A program made the position numbers and the translations under genes. Of a DNA stretch of 64,000 nt, positions 7,161 to 17,084 are shown one piece after another; positions within the stretch are counted from its first letter, which is position 1; each line of letters starts with the position of its first letter. The notes under the pieces were generated by a model. It had not been told where the DNA came from. It searched no databases and saw nothing but the letters and a program-made list of their open reading frames with translations. The stretch comes from an uncultured Lachnospiraceae bacterium (GTDB lineage Bacteria > Bacillota > Clostridia > Lachnospirales > Lachnospiraceae): contig CAJTWM010000016.1 of the NCBI GenBank assembly GCA_910579805.1, positions 1-64,000 of the forward strand, read 5' to 3'.

Positions 7161-9419
7161 ATGGTCATTGTAATGCAGAACAAAAACAGAGGACGCAGAC
7201 GGCAGAAACAAAATAAATTTACGATCAAAATGCAAAAGAAGCTGGTAGTACTGTTCGGATTGTTACTACTGGCTTTCGCCGGTTTAAGTTTCCGCCTCTA
7301 TTCCATTACGAAAGAAGAAGGACAGTCATACAAAAAGCAGGTTTTGTCACAGAGACGTTATGACAGCACGACGCTGCCTTTTAAACGGGGAGATATTTTG
7401 GATGCTAAAGGAACTCCTCTGGCAGTCAGTGAGAAAGTGTATAACGTAGTGCTGGATACGAGGCAGATGCTGGAAGATAAAGAAGCTTTGGAACCGACGG
7501 TGAACGCTTTGGTAAGTCAGTTCGGCCTGAACGAAACGGAGCTTAGGAATTATATCAATAATAATCCTTCTTCCGCATACCGCGTGTGGGCGAAGCGGCT
7601 TTCCTATTCGGAGATCAGCGGCTTTTTGGAACTGCAGGCAGATACGGAAAATAATCCGCATATTAAAGGGGTCTGGTTCGAAGAAGAGTATAAGCGGGTT
7701 TATCCCAACGGAACCCTTGCCTGTGACGCGATAGGATTTACGAGCAGCGATAACGTGGGAACTTATGGACTGGAGGAGTATTATAACGATACGTTAAACG
7801 GAACGACGGGAAGGGTTTACGGATATCTGAACGACGATTCCGCTTTTGAAAGAACGACAAAGGCGGCGGTCGACGGAAATACAATCGTTTCCACGCTTGA
7901 CGTGAACATACAGACGATCGTGGAAAAATATTTAAAAAAATTTGACGAAGAGTACAGGGATGGGGCCAAAACCGGACTTGGCAGCGAGCAGACCGCATGC
8001 ATCATTATGGAAGTCAATACCGGAGAGATTTTAGCAATGGCAAGTTATCCGGATTACGATCTGAACGATACGAGAAATACGGAAAAGCTGATCGGTATGC
8101 CTGAACTGGATGAAGAAGGAAAAAAGACGGGAGAGTGCCTGACGGAGGAATCGATCGCCGCAATGGATGACGACGCCGTATACAGGCATTTGAATGCGCT
8201 TTGGAAAAATTATTGTATCTCCAATACCTTTGAACCGGGATCTACCGCGAAGCCTTTTACGGTAGCGGCGGCTTTAGAGACGGGTGCCATCGACGGAAAT
8301 GAAGTTTATCAATGTAACGGCTGGCTGGAGAGGGGCGGGCACGATATTAAATGCCATAGTTACCGCTATGGCGGAGAAGGCGCGGTCTCCGTAAAGGACA
8401 GCGTAGCGCTCTCCTGTAACGTGGGACTGATGTATATCGGAGAGGCGTTGGGAAAAGCGGACTTTGCCAAATACCAGAATGCTTTTGGTTTCGGGTTGAA
8501 GACAAACATCGATCTGGCGGGAGAGGCGAGGACGGTGGGCCTGATCTATCCGGAAGATAAACTGGGGCCGGTAGAGCTTGCGACCAATTCTTTCGGACAG
8601 TCCTTTAACGCCACGATGATCCAGATGATCACCGGCTTTTGTTCGCTGATCAACGGCGGATACTATTATGAACCCCATATGATCAGCAAGATAGTAAGCC
8701 CCACCGGCGCCACGGTACAGAATATCGAGCCGAGAGTACTGAAGCAGACGGTATCCGCCTCTACCAGCGAGAAAATATTGGAATACTGCAACGCGGTAGT
8801 AACGGACGGAACAGGACATACCGCAAGACCGGCAGGATATGCCATAGGCGGAAAAACGGGGACGGCGGAGACCCTTCCAAGGGGAAACAAGGAATATGTA
8901 GTTTCCTTTATGGGATATGCGCCTGCGGAGGATCCCCAGATTGCCGTCTACGTAGTGGTAGACCGTCCCAATGTGACGTCGCAGGATGATGCCAAATATG
9001 CAACAAGGATAGTCCGTGATATATTAACGGAAGTGTTGCCTTATTTGAATATATTTATGACAGAGGAACTCAGTGAAGAAGAGGTGGCCGAGCTGGAAGA
9101 AAGACAGCTTGCCATCACGACCCAGTATCAGGAAAAGGAGGAAGACGCGGAAGGAGAAACAGGGGAAGGGGAAACCGAAGAGGGAGAAAGCGGCGAAGGA
9201 ACAGCGGAAGGAAATGAAGGAGAAGAAGAGAGCGGGCAGCAGAGGATCTGGACCACATTTCCCATTGATCCCGCTACCGGTTATGCCGTGGATCCGGATA
9301 CGGGAGAATTTGTAGATCCGGTTACGGGAGCCGTGATCGGCGGGGAATCCATGCTTGATAATGTGGGGACGGCAGGAAACGGGATACCTCAGGGAGAAGA
9401 AGAACAAAATGGTCCTTAA
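7161..9419 (+). CDS. Class B penicillin-binding protein (PBP2/FtsI type)
   Basis: A 752-residue peptidoglycan transpeptidase. A basic N-terminus and one membrane anchor (about 28-48) precede the dimerisation domain and the transpeptidase domain with S361-T-A-K, S418-C-N and K565-T-G-T. After about residue 630 there is an acidic Glu/Gly-rich linker, then a short segment with three repeats of the type DPxTG (DPATGYAV, DPDTGEFV, DPVTGAV). No PASTA domains are seen. ATG 7161 follows AAGGAG. It is the first of two class B PBPs in tandem; this one is the better candidate for the vegetative septal FtsI partner of FtsW. Confidence 0.88.
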   Translation: MVIVMQNKNRGRRRQKQNKFTIKMQKKLVVLFGLLLLAFAGLSFRLYSITKEEGQSYKKQVLSQRRYDSTTLPFKRGDILDAKGTPLAVSEKVYNVVLDTRQMLEDKEALEPTVNALVSQFGLNETELRNYINNNPSSAYRVWAKRLSYSEISGFLELQADTENNPHIKGVWFEEEYKRVYPNGTLACDAIGFTSSDNVGTYGLEEYYNDTLNGTTGRVYGYLNDDSAFERTTKAAVDGNTIVSTLDVNIQTIVEKYLKKFDEEYRDGAKTGLGSEQTACIIMEVNTGEILAMASYPDYDLNDTRNTEKLIGMPELDEEGKKTGECLTEESIAAMDDDAVYRHLNALWKNYCISNTFEPGSTAKPFTVAAALETGAIDGNEVYQCNGWLERGGHDIKCHSYRYGGEGAVSVKDSVALSCNVGLMYIGEALGKADFAKYQNAFGFGLKTNIDLAGEARTVGLIYPEDKLGPVELATNSFGQSFNATMIQMITGFCSLINGGYYYEPHMISKIVSPTGATVQNIEPRVLKQTVSASTSEKILEYCNAVVTDGTGHTARPAGYAIGGKTGTAETLPRGNKEYVVSFMGYAPAEDPQIAVYVVVDRPNVTSQDDAKYATRIVRDILTEVLPYLNIFMTEELSEEEVAELEERQLAITTQYQEKEEDAEGETGEGETEEGESGEGTAEGNEGEEESGQQRIWTTFPIDPATGYAVDPDTGEFVDPVTGAVIGGESMLDNVGTAGNGIPQGEEEQNGP

Positions 9420-9482
9420 AAGGGAGAATAACCTTATAAAAAGAGTAATAAACTATACTAATACCTTTTTATGGGGATCGCC

Positions 9483-11276
9483 ATGTATAAGACATTTCAC
9501 AGAAAAAAGATAGTGGTAACATTTTTTCTCTGTTTTACCGTATTTTTAGGGCTTTTTGTACGATTGGCGTATTTAATGGTATGGCAGTCCGAATATTATT
9601 CCGCAAAAGCAGATGAACTGCATGAAAGAGAAAGAAGCATTAAGGCAGCAAGGGGAAGAATGCTTGACCGTAACGGCGTGGTACTTGCGGACAACAGAAC
9701 CGTATGTACGGTATCCGTTATCTACAATCAACTGACCGATAAAGAGAGCGTGATTTCCATGCTGTGCAAAGAACTGGATCTTACGGAAGAGTATGTGCGC
9801 AAGAGGGTAGAAAAGTATTCCGCCATCGAGCGTATCAAGAGCAATGTGGATAAAGAGACCGGAGACCGGATACGGGCTTATGACATGGACGGAGTGAAGG
9901 TGGATGAAGACTACAAACGTTATTATCCCTTTGACTCACTGGCGTCCAAAGTTTTAGGATTTACAGGAAGCGATAATCAAGGTATTATCGGTCTGGAAGT
10001 GGTCTATGATAAGTATATGGAAGGAACGGAGGGCATGATCCTTACCCGGACGGATGCCAAAGGGGTGGAACTTGCCGCAGGCGGTGAAGGCAGGATAGAA
10101 CCGGTAAGCGGCAATGACCTGAACATCAGTATGGATATCAATATCCAGACTTACGCCACACAGTTGGCCAATCAGGTCATGGAGACCAAACAGGCGGACG
10201 GCGTCAGTATTATCGTGATGAAGGTAAAGGACGGGGAATTGCTTGCCATGGCCAATGTTCCCGAATTTGATTTGAACGAACCTTACACTTTGACGGATAC
10301 CTATCTTTATAAAGAGGTGGAGACGGAAGTGGAAGAGTACGGAAAAACCGTGAAGAAGACGGAAAAAGTACCGGCGTCCAAGGAAGAGCTTTCCGACGAA
10401 GAATATCAGGACAGACTGAACCGGATGTGGCGTAACAATGCGATCAACGATACTTATGAACCGGGATCGACATTTAAGATTGTTACGGCGGCAGCGGGGC
10501 TTTCGGCAGGCGTCGTTACGGTCAACGATCATTTTAGCTGTCCGGGTTATGTGATCGTGGAAGACCGGAAGATCAGATGCCATAAAGTGGGAGGACACGG
10601 TGCGGAAGATTTCGTTCAGGCGACCATGAATTCCTGCAATCCCGTTTTCGTAACGGTGGGACTTAGAGTAGGAGCGGAGCAGTATTACGACTATTTTGAA
10701 AAGTTCGGGCTTTTGGGGAAGACCGGGATCGATCTGCCGGGAGAAGCGGGTACGATCATGCATAAAAAAGACGCCATCGGTTTAGTGGAGCTTGCGACCA
10801 TTTCATTCGGGCAGTCTTTTCAGATCACGCCCATCCAATTGCTGACAACGGCCGCTTCTATTGTAAACGGAGGCACAAGGGTCACCCCGCATTTCGGGGT
10901 AAAGGTTACGGATGAGGAAGGAAACACAATCGAGACTTTTCGTTATGAACAAAAAGAAGACATCGTTTCCGAAGAAACCTCTGCGACAATGCGTTATATG
11001 TTAGAGCAGGTGGTGGAAAACGGAGGCGGAAAAAACGCTTATATAGAAGGCTACCGGATCGGCGGAAAGACGGCTACCAGTCAGACCCTCCCACGAGGGA
11101 GCGGGAAGTATATCGCCTCTTTTTTAGGATTTGCTCCGGCGGATGATCCGGAGATCGTGGCGCTTGCCATTATCCATCATCCGAAAGGGACGTATTACGG
11201 GGGACAGATCGCGGCGCCGGTGGTCAGACAGCTTTTTGAAAACATTCTTCCCTATTTGGAAGAAATAGGGTTATAA
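9483..11276 (+). CDS. Second class B penicillin-binding protein (SpoVD-like)
   Basis: A 597-residue membrane-anchored transpeptidase with one N-terminal membrane segment (about 10-32), a dimerisation domain and a catalytic domain. S329-T-F-K and S384-C-N are intact, but the third motif reads K529-T-A-T instead of the usual KTGT. Start ATG 9483 is preferred over ATG 9471 because GGGGA sits at the right distance before it. Tandem PBP genes at this place in Bacillota are usually the vegetative PBP2B and the sporulation cortex enzyme SpoVD; this copy follows the SpoVD position. No PASTA domain. It could also be a vegetative PBP. Confidence 0.82.
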   Translation: MYKTFHRKKIVVTFFLCFTVFLGLFVRLAYLMVWQSEYYSAKADELHERERSIKAARGRMLDRNGVVLADNRTVCTVSVIYNQLTDKESVISMLCKELDLTEEYVRKRVEKYSAIERIKSNVDKETGDRIRAYDMDGVKVDEDYKRYYPFDSLASKVLGFTGSDNQGIIGLEVVYDKYMEGTEGMILTRTDAKGVELAAGGEGRIEPVSGNDLNISMDINIQTYATQLANQVMETKQADGVSIIVMKVKDGELLAMANVPEFDLNEPYTLTDTYLYKEVETEVEEYGKTVKKTEKVPASKEELSDEEYQDRLNRMWRNNAINDTYEPGSTFKIVTAAAGLSAGVVTVNDHFSCPGYVIVEDRKIRCHKVGGHGAEDFVQATMNSCNPVFVTVGLRVGAEQYYDYFEKFGLLGKTGIDLPGEAGTIMHKKDAIGLVELATISFGQSFQITPIQLLTTAASIVNGGTRVTPHFGVKVTDEEGNTIETFRYEQKEDIVSEETSATMRYMLEQVVENGGGKNAYIEGYRIGGKTATSQTLPRGSGKYIASFLGFAPADDPEIVALAIIHHPKGTYYGGQIAAPVVRQLFENILPYLEEIGL

Positions 11277-11325
11277 TTAAGAGAATGACAAATATGTTCT
11301 TCTCGGAAAGGCTTGGTAAGAGAAA

Positions 11326-12291
11326 ATGAGGTTGACCGAAGCAATACCGGTAGCGCCCGTAGTCATTTCTTTTGCTGTCAGTGTACTTTTAAGTCCCGTG
11401 ATCATTCCTTTTTTAAGAAAATTAAAGGCCGGACAGACGGTCAGGGAGGATGGTCCGAAGACACACCTAAAAAAGACCGGTACGCCGACGATGGGCGGTA
11501 TTATCATTTTACTCAGTGTGGTCATTACTTCTATTTTTTATGTGAAGGACTACCCGAAGATCATTCCGGTACTGTTTCTGACATTGGGATTTGGTATCAT
11601 CGGCTTTTTGGACGATTATATCAAAGTCGTGCTGCGGCGTTCCATGGGGCTTTCCCCATGGCAGAAAATGTTAGGACAGCTTGTAGTTACGGGAATATTT
11701 GCATACTATATTACAAAATATCTATCTCTTGATCTGTCAATGAAACTGCCGTTTCTGCACGGCAGGATGCTTGACTTTGGAACGTTTAACATACCGGTGC
11801 TGTTTTTTATCATCATAGCTACCGTAAACGGAACCAATTTTACCGACGGTCTGGACGGACTGGCGAGCAGCGTAACAGTGATCGTCGCCACGTTTTTTTC
11901 CGTGATGGCGATCGGAACGAAAAGCGGGATAGAACCGGTCACCTGCGCGGTTGCGGGTGCGCTTTTAGGTTTTTTATTGTTTAACGTATATCCTGCCAGC
12001 GTATTTATGGGAGATACCGGGTCCCTTGCCCTTGGCGGGTTTGTGGCGGCCAGCGCTTATATGCTGCAGATGCCGTTGTATATCGCGCTTGTAGGTTTTG
12101 TGTATGCGGCGGAAGTGCTTTCCGTTGTGATACAGGTAGTCTGGTTCAAAATAAGCGGAGGGAAAAGGATCTTTAAAATGGCGCCCCTGCATCATCATTT
12201 TGAGCTGTGCGGCTGGTCGGAAACAAGGATCGTGGCCTGTTTTTCCATTGTGACGGCAATCCTTTGCCTGATAGCGCTTATGGCGGTTTAA
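11326..12291 (+). CDS. mraY: Phospho-N-acetylmuramoyl-pentapeptide transferase
   Basis: A 321-residue polytopic membrane enzyme that transfers phospho-MurNAc-pentapeptide to undecaprenyl phosphate, making lipid I. Conserved segments are KxGTPTMGG (about 46), LDDYIKV, the NGTNFTDGLDGLA loop with the catalytic aspartates, MGDTGSLALGG, and the histidine motif PLHHHFE. About ten hydrophobic helices are visible. ATG 11326 yields the usual N-terminus although its ribosome site is weak. It follows the second PBP by 49 bases and precedes murD, the usual order. Confidence 0.96.
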   Translation: MRLTEAIPVAPVVISFAVSVLLSPVIIPFLRKLKAGQTVREDGPKTHLKKTGTPTMGGIIILLSVVITSIFYVKDYPKIIPVLFLTLGFGIIGFLDDYIKVVLRRSMGLSPWQKMLGQLVVTGIFAYYITKYLSLDLSMKLPFLHGRMLDFGTFNIPVLFFIIIATVNGTNFTDGLDGLASSVTVIVATFFSVMAIGTKSGIEPVTCAVAGALLGFLLFNVYPASVFMGDTGSLALGGFVAASAYMLQMPLYIALVGFVYAAEVLSVVIQVVWFKISGGKRIFKMAPLHHHFELCGWSETRIVACFSIVTAILCLIALMAV

Positions 12292-12343
12292 ACGGTTCAG
12301 AGAAAAAGATCGGAGATTATATACAGGATGAGGAGTGGAAAAG

Positions 12344-13705
12344 TTGGAATTTAATAAAAAAAAGGTACTTGTTGTTGGAAGCGGGATCAGCGGAATCGGA
12401 GCGGCCAGACTGCTAAAGAGGCTCGGCGCTTCTCCGATCCTGTTCGATGAGAACGAAAAAATAACGGCGGAAGAAATTTATGAAAAGTTAGGCAGGGAAG
12501 AAGGGATAGAGATCTATGTGGGAGCCCTTCCGGAGCATATGACAAGATATCTTGCTTTAGTGGTATTGAGTCCGGGCGTTCCTACGGACACGGCGTTCTG
12601 CAATTGGTTCAGGGAAAGAAAGATCCCCATATGGGGGGAGATTGAGCTGGGCTTTTTGATGGAAAAGGGAATGCTGATCGCCATCACCGGCACTAACGGA
12701 AAGACAACGACGACGGCCTTGGTGGGCCAGATCATGAAAGATTATTTTGAGAAGGCCTTTGTGGTGGGGAATATCGGAAATCCATATACGGTAGAAGTGG
12801 TCCGTACTACCGAAAATTCCGTGACCGTAGGGGAAATCAGCAGTTTCCAACTGGAAACGATAGAACGGTTTAAACCTGCAGTTTCTGCGATTTTAAATAT
12901 TACGCCGGATCATTTAAACCGGCATCATACGATGGAAAATTATGTGAGGATAAAAGAAAGGATTGCCGAAAACCAGACGGAGGAAGAAACCTGCGTACTC
13001 AATTATGACAATGAATATACAAGGGATTTCGGAGAAATATGTCCGGCGAAGGTCATATATTTTTCTTCCGCACATATCTTAAAAGACGGGATCTTTTTAA
13101 GGGACGAAGAAATCTGTTCAGCGAAGGACGGGGTGGAAGAACACCTGATGAATATCCATGAAATGAAACTCGTGGGAATGTGTAATGTGGAGAACGTAAT
13201 GGCGGCGATCGGAATTTCCCGTGCGGCGGGCGTGCCTATTGCTTCTATATTAAATACGGTCCGGAATTTCAAAGCGGTAGAACACAGGATCGAATTTGTC
13301 GCTACCAAAAAGGGAGTGGATTATTACAATGATTCCAAGGGGACAAATCCGGACGCGGCGATACAGGGGATCAAAGCCATGTCAAAACGGACGGTGCTTA
13401 TCGGAGGCGGCTATGATAAGCAGAGCGAATATGACGAGTGGATCGAAAGTTTTGACGGTAAAGTGAAAAAGCTGGTACTGATCGGGGAAACCAGAGGAAA
13501 GATAGCCGAGTGTGCCAGAAGGCACGGGTTCCGGGATTACTGTTTTGCGGACAGCTTTGAAGAGGCAATGCGCATCAGCGTAGACGAAGCCAACGCAGGA
13601 GACGCGGTACTGCTTTCACCCGCCTGTGCGAGCTGGGGAATGTTCCCGAACTATGAGGTCAGAGGGAATATGTTTAAGGAGTTTGTAAATAATTTAGATG
13701 ATTAA
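12344..13705 (+). CDS. murD: UDP-N-acetylmuramoylalanine--D-glutamate ligase
   Basis: A 453-residue cytoplasmic Mur ligase adding D-glutamate to UDP-MurNAc-L-alanine with ATP. The N-terminal Rossmann domain starts VLVVGSGISGIGAA; the ATP loop is ITGTNGKTTTTALVG; the central domain has EISSFQLETI and NITPDHLNRHH; the C-terminal domain has YNDSKGTNPDA and the family-typical SPACASWGMF. TTG 12344 is preferred: AGGAG lies 8 bases before it, whereas GTG 12335 overlaps that AGGAG. It sits 52 bases after mraY. Confidence 0.95.
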   Translation: MEFNKKKVLVVGSGISGIGAARLLKRLGASPILFDENEKITAEEIYEKLGREEGIEIYVGALPEHMTRYLALVVLSPGVPTDTAFCNWFRERKIPIWGEIELGFLMEKGMLIAITGTNGKTTTTALVGQIMKDYFEKAFVVGNIGNPYTVEVVRTTENSVTVGEISSFQLETIERFKPAVSAILNITPDHLNRHHTMENYVRIKERIAENQTEEETCVLNYDNEYTRDFGEICPAKVIYFSSAHILKDGIFLRDEEICSAKDGVEEHLMNIHEMKLVGMCNVENVMAAIGISRAAGVPIASILNTVRNFKAVEHRIEFVATKKGVDYYNDSKGTNPDAAIQGIKAMSKRTVLIGGGYDKQSEYDEWIESFDGKVKKLVLIGETRGKIAECARRHGFRDYCFADSFEEAMRISVDEANAGDAVLLSPACASWGMFPNYEVRGNMFKEFVNNLDD

Positions 13706-13725
13706 ATGGAATTGGAGGGCTTTTC

Positions 13726-14883
13726 GTGTCAGGCAGAGAGAGAAAGAGTCGCCAGAGGCAGTCGGAATATTTCTTTGATTACAGCCTGTTATTTATTGTG
13801 CTGTTTTTGATCGGTTTCGGGCTGGTCATGATCTATTCCGGAAGCAGTTATGAGGCAAATTTGGAATATGGGGACGCGGCGTATTATTTTAAAAAACAAT
13901 TGTTTTCATCCGTATTGGGATTGGGCGTTATGTTTTTTATGGCCTTGATACCCTACCATTTTTGGGAGAGATTTGCAGTGATCGGCTATATTGTGTCGGC
14001 GGTGCTGATCCTTTTGGTCTTAACGCCTTTGGGAAGAGAAAGCCACGGCGCGAGAAGATGGCTGTATGTGGGTATGTCCGTTCAGCCAGCAGAGATTGCA
14101 AAGCTGGGAATGATCCTGTTTCTTGCCAGTTTTATCTGCAAAATGGGAAGAAAGATCCGGACCTTAAAAGGATATGTGACCGTACTGGCCATACCGATGC
14201 CGATATGCGTTATGGTGTGGAAGATCACGGATAATTTAAGTTCCGCGATCATTATCTTCGGAATCGCGGCGCTTATGCTGTTTGTCAGCAGCCCGGATTA
14301 TAAAAAATTCATAGTGACGGGCCTTGTAGGGATCGCGGGAGCGGCGGCAGTGGTATATTTTATAGTCAACGCGGCGTCTGCGGATTCTCTCTCATTCCGT
14401 GGCGAGCGTGTACTGGCGTGGCTGGATCCGGAGGCTTATGCCAGCGGAAAAGGCTTTCAGACTCTTCAGGCGCTCTATGCCATCGGCTCGGGAGGGGTAT
14501 TCGGAAAAGGGCTTGGGCAGAGTATGCAGAAATTAGGGTTTCTGCCGGAAGCGCAGAACGATATGATTTTTTCCATCATATGTGAAGAACTGGGGCTGTT
14601 CGGTGCATTTGCCATCATATTGATGTTTATGCTTTTGCTTTGGCGGTTCATGGTCATTGCAAACAATGCCACGGATCTGTTCGGCGCTCTTTTGGTGGTA
14701 GGCGTGCTTGGGCACATTGCCATTCAGGTTATTTTAAATATAGCCGTTGTAACGAATACGATTCCCAATACCGGAATTTCCCTGCCTTTTATCAGCTATG
14801 GAGGAAGTTCGGTCATGTTTTTGCTTATTGAAATCGGTCTGGTCTTAAGTGTGGCAAGAGGGATCAGGCTAAAGGACTTATAA
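13726..14883 (+). CDS. ftsW: SEDS-family peptidoglycan polymerase FtsW/SpoVE
   Basis: A 385-residue protein with about ten membrane helices. SEDS proteins polymerise glycan strands from lipid II together with a class B PBP. Family motifs are GLVMIYSGSS near the start, the GRESHGARRWLYVG loop, QPAEIAKLG, SGGVFGKGLGQS, FLPEAQNDMIFSIICEELG and the C-terminal LPFISYGGSSV. GTG 13726 follows GGAGG. The two candidate PBP partners are encoded just upstream. It could be the vegetative FtsW or sporulation SpoVE; these cannot be told apart from sequence alone here. The next gene starts one base after its stop. Confidence 0.93.
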   Translation: MSGRERKSRQRQSEYFFDYSLLFIVLFLIGFGLVMIYSGSSYEANLEYGDAAYYFKKQLFSSVLGLGVMFFMALIPYHFWERFAVIGYIVSAVLILLVLTPLGRESHGARRWLYVGMSVQPAEIAKLGMILFLASFICKMGRKIRTLKGYVTVLAIPMPICVMVWKITDNLSSAIIIFGIAALMLFVSSPDYKKFIVTGLVGIAGAAAVVYFIVNAASADSLSFRGERVLAWLDPEAYASGKGFQTLQALYAIGSGGVFGKGLGQSMQKLGFLPEAQNDMIFSIICEELGLFGAFAIILMFMLLLWRFMVIANNATDLFGALLVVGVLGHIAIQVILNIAVVTNTIPNTGISLPFISYGGSSVMFLLIEIGLVLSVARGIRLKDL

Positions 14884-14884
14884 T

Positions 14885-15646
14885 ATGAAAAAAGGAAAAG
14901 AATCATTTGGGGAAAGCAGAGGGCACGGAAAACTCATTGCATTGATCGTGGTACTTGCGCTGCTGCTCCTATTGGCGGCGGCAGCCTTTTACATACTGAA
15001 AAACTATAAGATCGAAAACGTGGCGGTGGACGGTAATATCCACTATACCGACGAAGAGATTATGGATATTGTCATGGAGGGCGCTTTTGGGGACAATTCC
15101 TTGTACCTGTCTTTAAAATATAAAAACAAAGGCGTCAAAGACATACCGTTTGTACAGAGGATGGATGTGGAGATCCTTTCTCCGGATACGATACGGATCA
15201 CCGTCTACGAAAAATCATTGGCAGGATATGTGGAATATTTAGGCCGTTATATGTATTTTGACAAAGACGGCATTATCGTGGAAAGTTCGGAAAGTAAAAC
15301 GGCCGGGATCCCGCAGGTAACGGGACTCAGCTTTGACTATGTGGTGATGTATAAGCCCCTTCCGATAGAGGACGAAGGCGTTTTCGAAACGATATTGGAT
15401 ATGACGCAGGTATTAAATAAATACGAGCTTTCTGCGGACAGGCTTTATTTCGATAAAAACTATGAGATGACGCTTTATTTTGCAAACGTAAGGGCGGCAA
15501 TCGGCGACGGAAGCAACATTGATGAAAAAGTGATGTTTTTGCAAAGCGTTTTGGCAGATCTGGAAGGAAAAAGCGGTACGCTGCATTTGGAAAATTATAC
15601 GGAGGATATGAAGAACGTTACTTTTGAGCCGGATCAGGCTTCGTAA
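14885..15646 (+). CDS. ftsQ: Cell division protein FtsQ/DivIB
   Basis: A 253-residue bitopic protein with a basic N-terminus, one membrane helix (about 19-38, a run of Leu/Ala/Val) and an extracytoplasmic part starting with a POTRA domain (YKIENVAVDGNIHYTDEEI, then DTIRITVYEKSLAGYVEY). It belongs to the FtsQ/DivIB-FtsL-FtsB/DivIC complex that licenses the septal synthase. The gene starts right after ftsW. murG and murB, which often lie here, are absent. The adjacency to ftsZ without ftsA is common in Clostridia. Confidence 0.88.
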   Translation: MKKGKESFGESRGHGKLIALIVVLALLLLLAAAAFYILKNYKIENVAVDGNIHYTDEEIMDIVMEGAFGDNSLYLSLKYKNKGVKDIPFVQRMDVEILSPDTIRITVYEKSLAGYVEYLGRYMYFDKDGIIVESSESKTAGIPQVTGLSFDYVVMYKPLPIEDEGVFETILDMTQVLNKYELSADRLYFDKNYEMTLYFANVRAAIGDGSNIDEKVMFLQSVLADLEGKSGTLHLENYTEDMKNVTFEPDQAS

Positions 15647-15778
15647 AAAAGGGGATAAAATGCCAATAAAACCCAATAAAAAACCTAAGATTTTAAAAAA
15701 AACAGGTTGATAAATTATGTAATTAATTATATGATAGTCTATAGGAGTTTAATAGGGATATTGAAGGAGGAAAAACCT

Positions 15779-16963
15779 TTGCTTGAAATTAAGACGAATG
15801 ACGCAGAGGCTGCAGCGAAGATCATCGTGGTCGGTGTAGGCGGTGCAGGCAATAATGCTGTAAATAGAATGATTGACGAAAGTATTGACGGGGTAGAATT
15901 TATCGGGGTAAACACGGATAGACAAGCTTTGCAGCTTTGTAAAGCGCCCAAGCTCCTCCAGATCGGAGAAAAATTAACAAAAGGTCTGGGTGCGGGCGCG
16001 AAGCCTGAAGTAGGGGAAAAAGCTGCAGAAGAGAGTATAGAAGAGATCACTACTTCCTTAAAAGGCGCGGATATGGTATTTGTTACCTGTGGTATGGGCG
16101 GCGGTACCGGTACCGGCGCGGCTCCTGTCGTTGCCAAAGTGGCAAAAGACATGGGGATCCTTACGGTAGGCGTAGTGACAAAGCCCTTCCGCTTCGAAGC
16201 GAAAGCGCGTATGGTAAACGCCATCGGCGGGATCGAACGCATTAAAGACAACGTAGATACGCTGATCGTCATTCCTAATGATAAATTACTTGAGATTGTG
16301 GACAGGCGCACTACCATGCCGGATGCCCTTAAGAAAGCGGATGAAGTGCTTCAGCAGGCGGTGCAGGGGATTACCGACCTGATCAACGTTCCCGCTGTCA
16401 TCAACCTTGACTTTGCCGATGTACAGACGGTTATGAAGGACAAGGGAATTGCGCATATCGGTATCGGCGTGGGCAAAGGAGACGACAAAGCCAGCGAAGC
16501 TATTAAGATGGCGGTGGAAAGCCCGCTTCTTGAAACGACGATCTCAGGCGCGACGGATGTGATCATCAATGTTTCCGGTGACATCACTCTTGCGGATGCC
16601 AATGACGCGGCAAGCTATGTTCAGGAATTGACAGGTGACGAGGTCAATATTATTTTTGGCGCCATGTATGACGAAACGAAGACAGACAGTTGTACGATCA
16701 CGGTGATTGCTACCGGTTTAGACGAGGCTTCGCCTCAGATGCCGGGCCGTCTTGGTTCCAGCTTTACATATAAAGCGCCTACTTCCCACATTACCCCTTC
16801 TTCTTTGCAGGGGATGAATATGGGGGGACAGTCGGCGCATACGCCCAGTCAGACGCCTGTATCGCCGGTGCGTCCTATGACCGGTATTAATAAACCGGGG
16901 GATATCCGCAGTAATGTGGAAGAAAAATCTTTAAAGATTCCGGATTTTCTGCAGAGAAAATAA
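15779..16963 (+). CDS. ftsZ: Cell division GTPase FtsZ
   Basis: A 394-residue tubulin homologue that forms the Z-ring. The nucleotide-binding start IIVVGVGGAGNNAVNRM, the tubulin signature GGGTGTGAAP (about 108-117) and the T7 loop NLDFADV are all present. The flexible linker is rich in Pro/Ser/Thr and the last residues, IPDFLQRK, are the conserved tail that docks FtsA, SepF or ZapA. The start is TTG 15779 with AGGAGG 8 bases upstream; a longer upstream opening has no ribosome site and is not family-like. A 130-base gap after ftsQ may contain its own promoter. Confidence 0.97.
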   Translation: MLEIKTNDAEAAAKIIVVGVGGAGNNAVNRMIDESIDGVEFIGVNTDRQALQLCKAPKLLQIGEKLTKGLGAGAKPEVGEKAAEESIEEITTSLKGADMVFVTCGMGGGTGTGAAPVVAKVAKDMGILTVGVVTKPFRFEAKARMVNAIGGIERIKDNVDTLIVIPNDKLLEIVDRRTTMPDALKKADEVLQQAVQGITDLINVPAVINLDFADVQTVMKDKGIAHIGIGVGKGDDKASEAIKMAVESPLLETTISGATDVIINVSGDITLADANDAASYVQELTGDEVNIIFGAMYDETKTDSCTITVIATGLDEASPQMPGRLGSSFTYKAPTSHITPSSLQGMNMGGQSAHTPSQTPVSPVRPMTGINKPGDIRSNVEEKSLKIPDFLQRK

Positions 16964-17053
16964 AGAGATCTGAAGGTAGAAATAAAAGCGGCTTTTCTGC
17001 AGGGTTGATATCCGTTAGCCTGCGGAGGGATATTTTTATACGGTTACTATTTT

Positions 17054-17084
17054 GAACTGTCAGTCTGGATTGACAGTTCTTTTT
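17054..17084 (+). terminator. Terminator after ftsZ
   Basis: GAACTGTCA pairs perfectly with TGACAGTTC around an 8-base loop and is followed by five T. It ends the division cluster and isolates the sporulation pair downstream. Confidence 0.85.
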
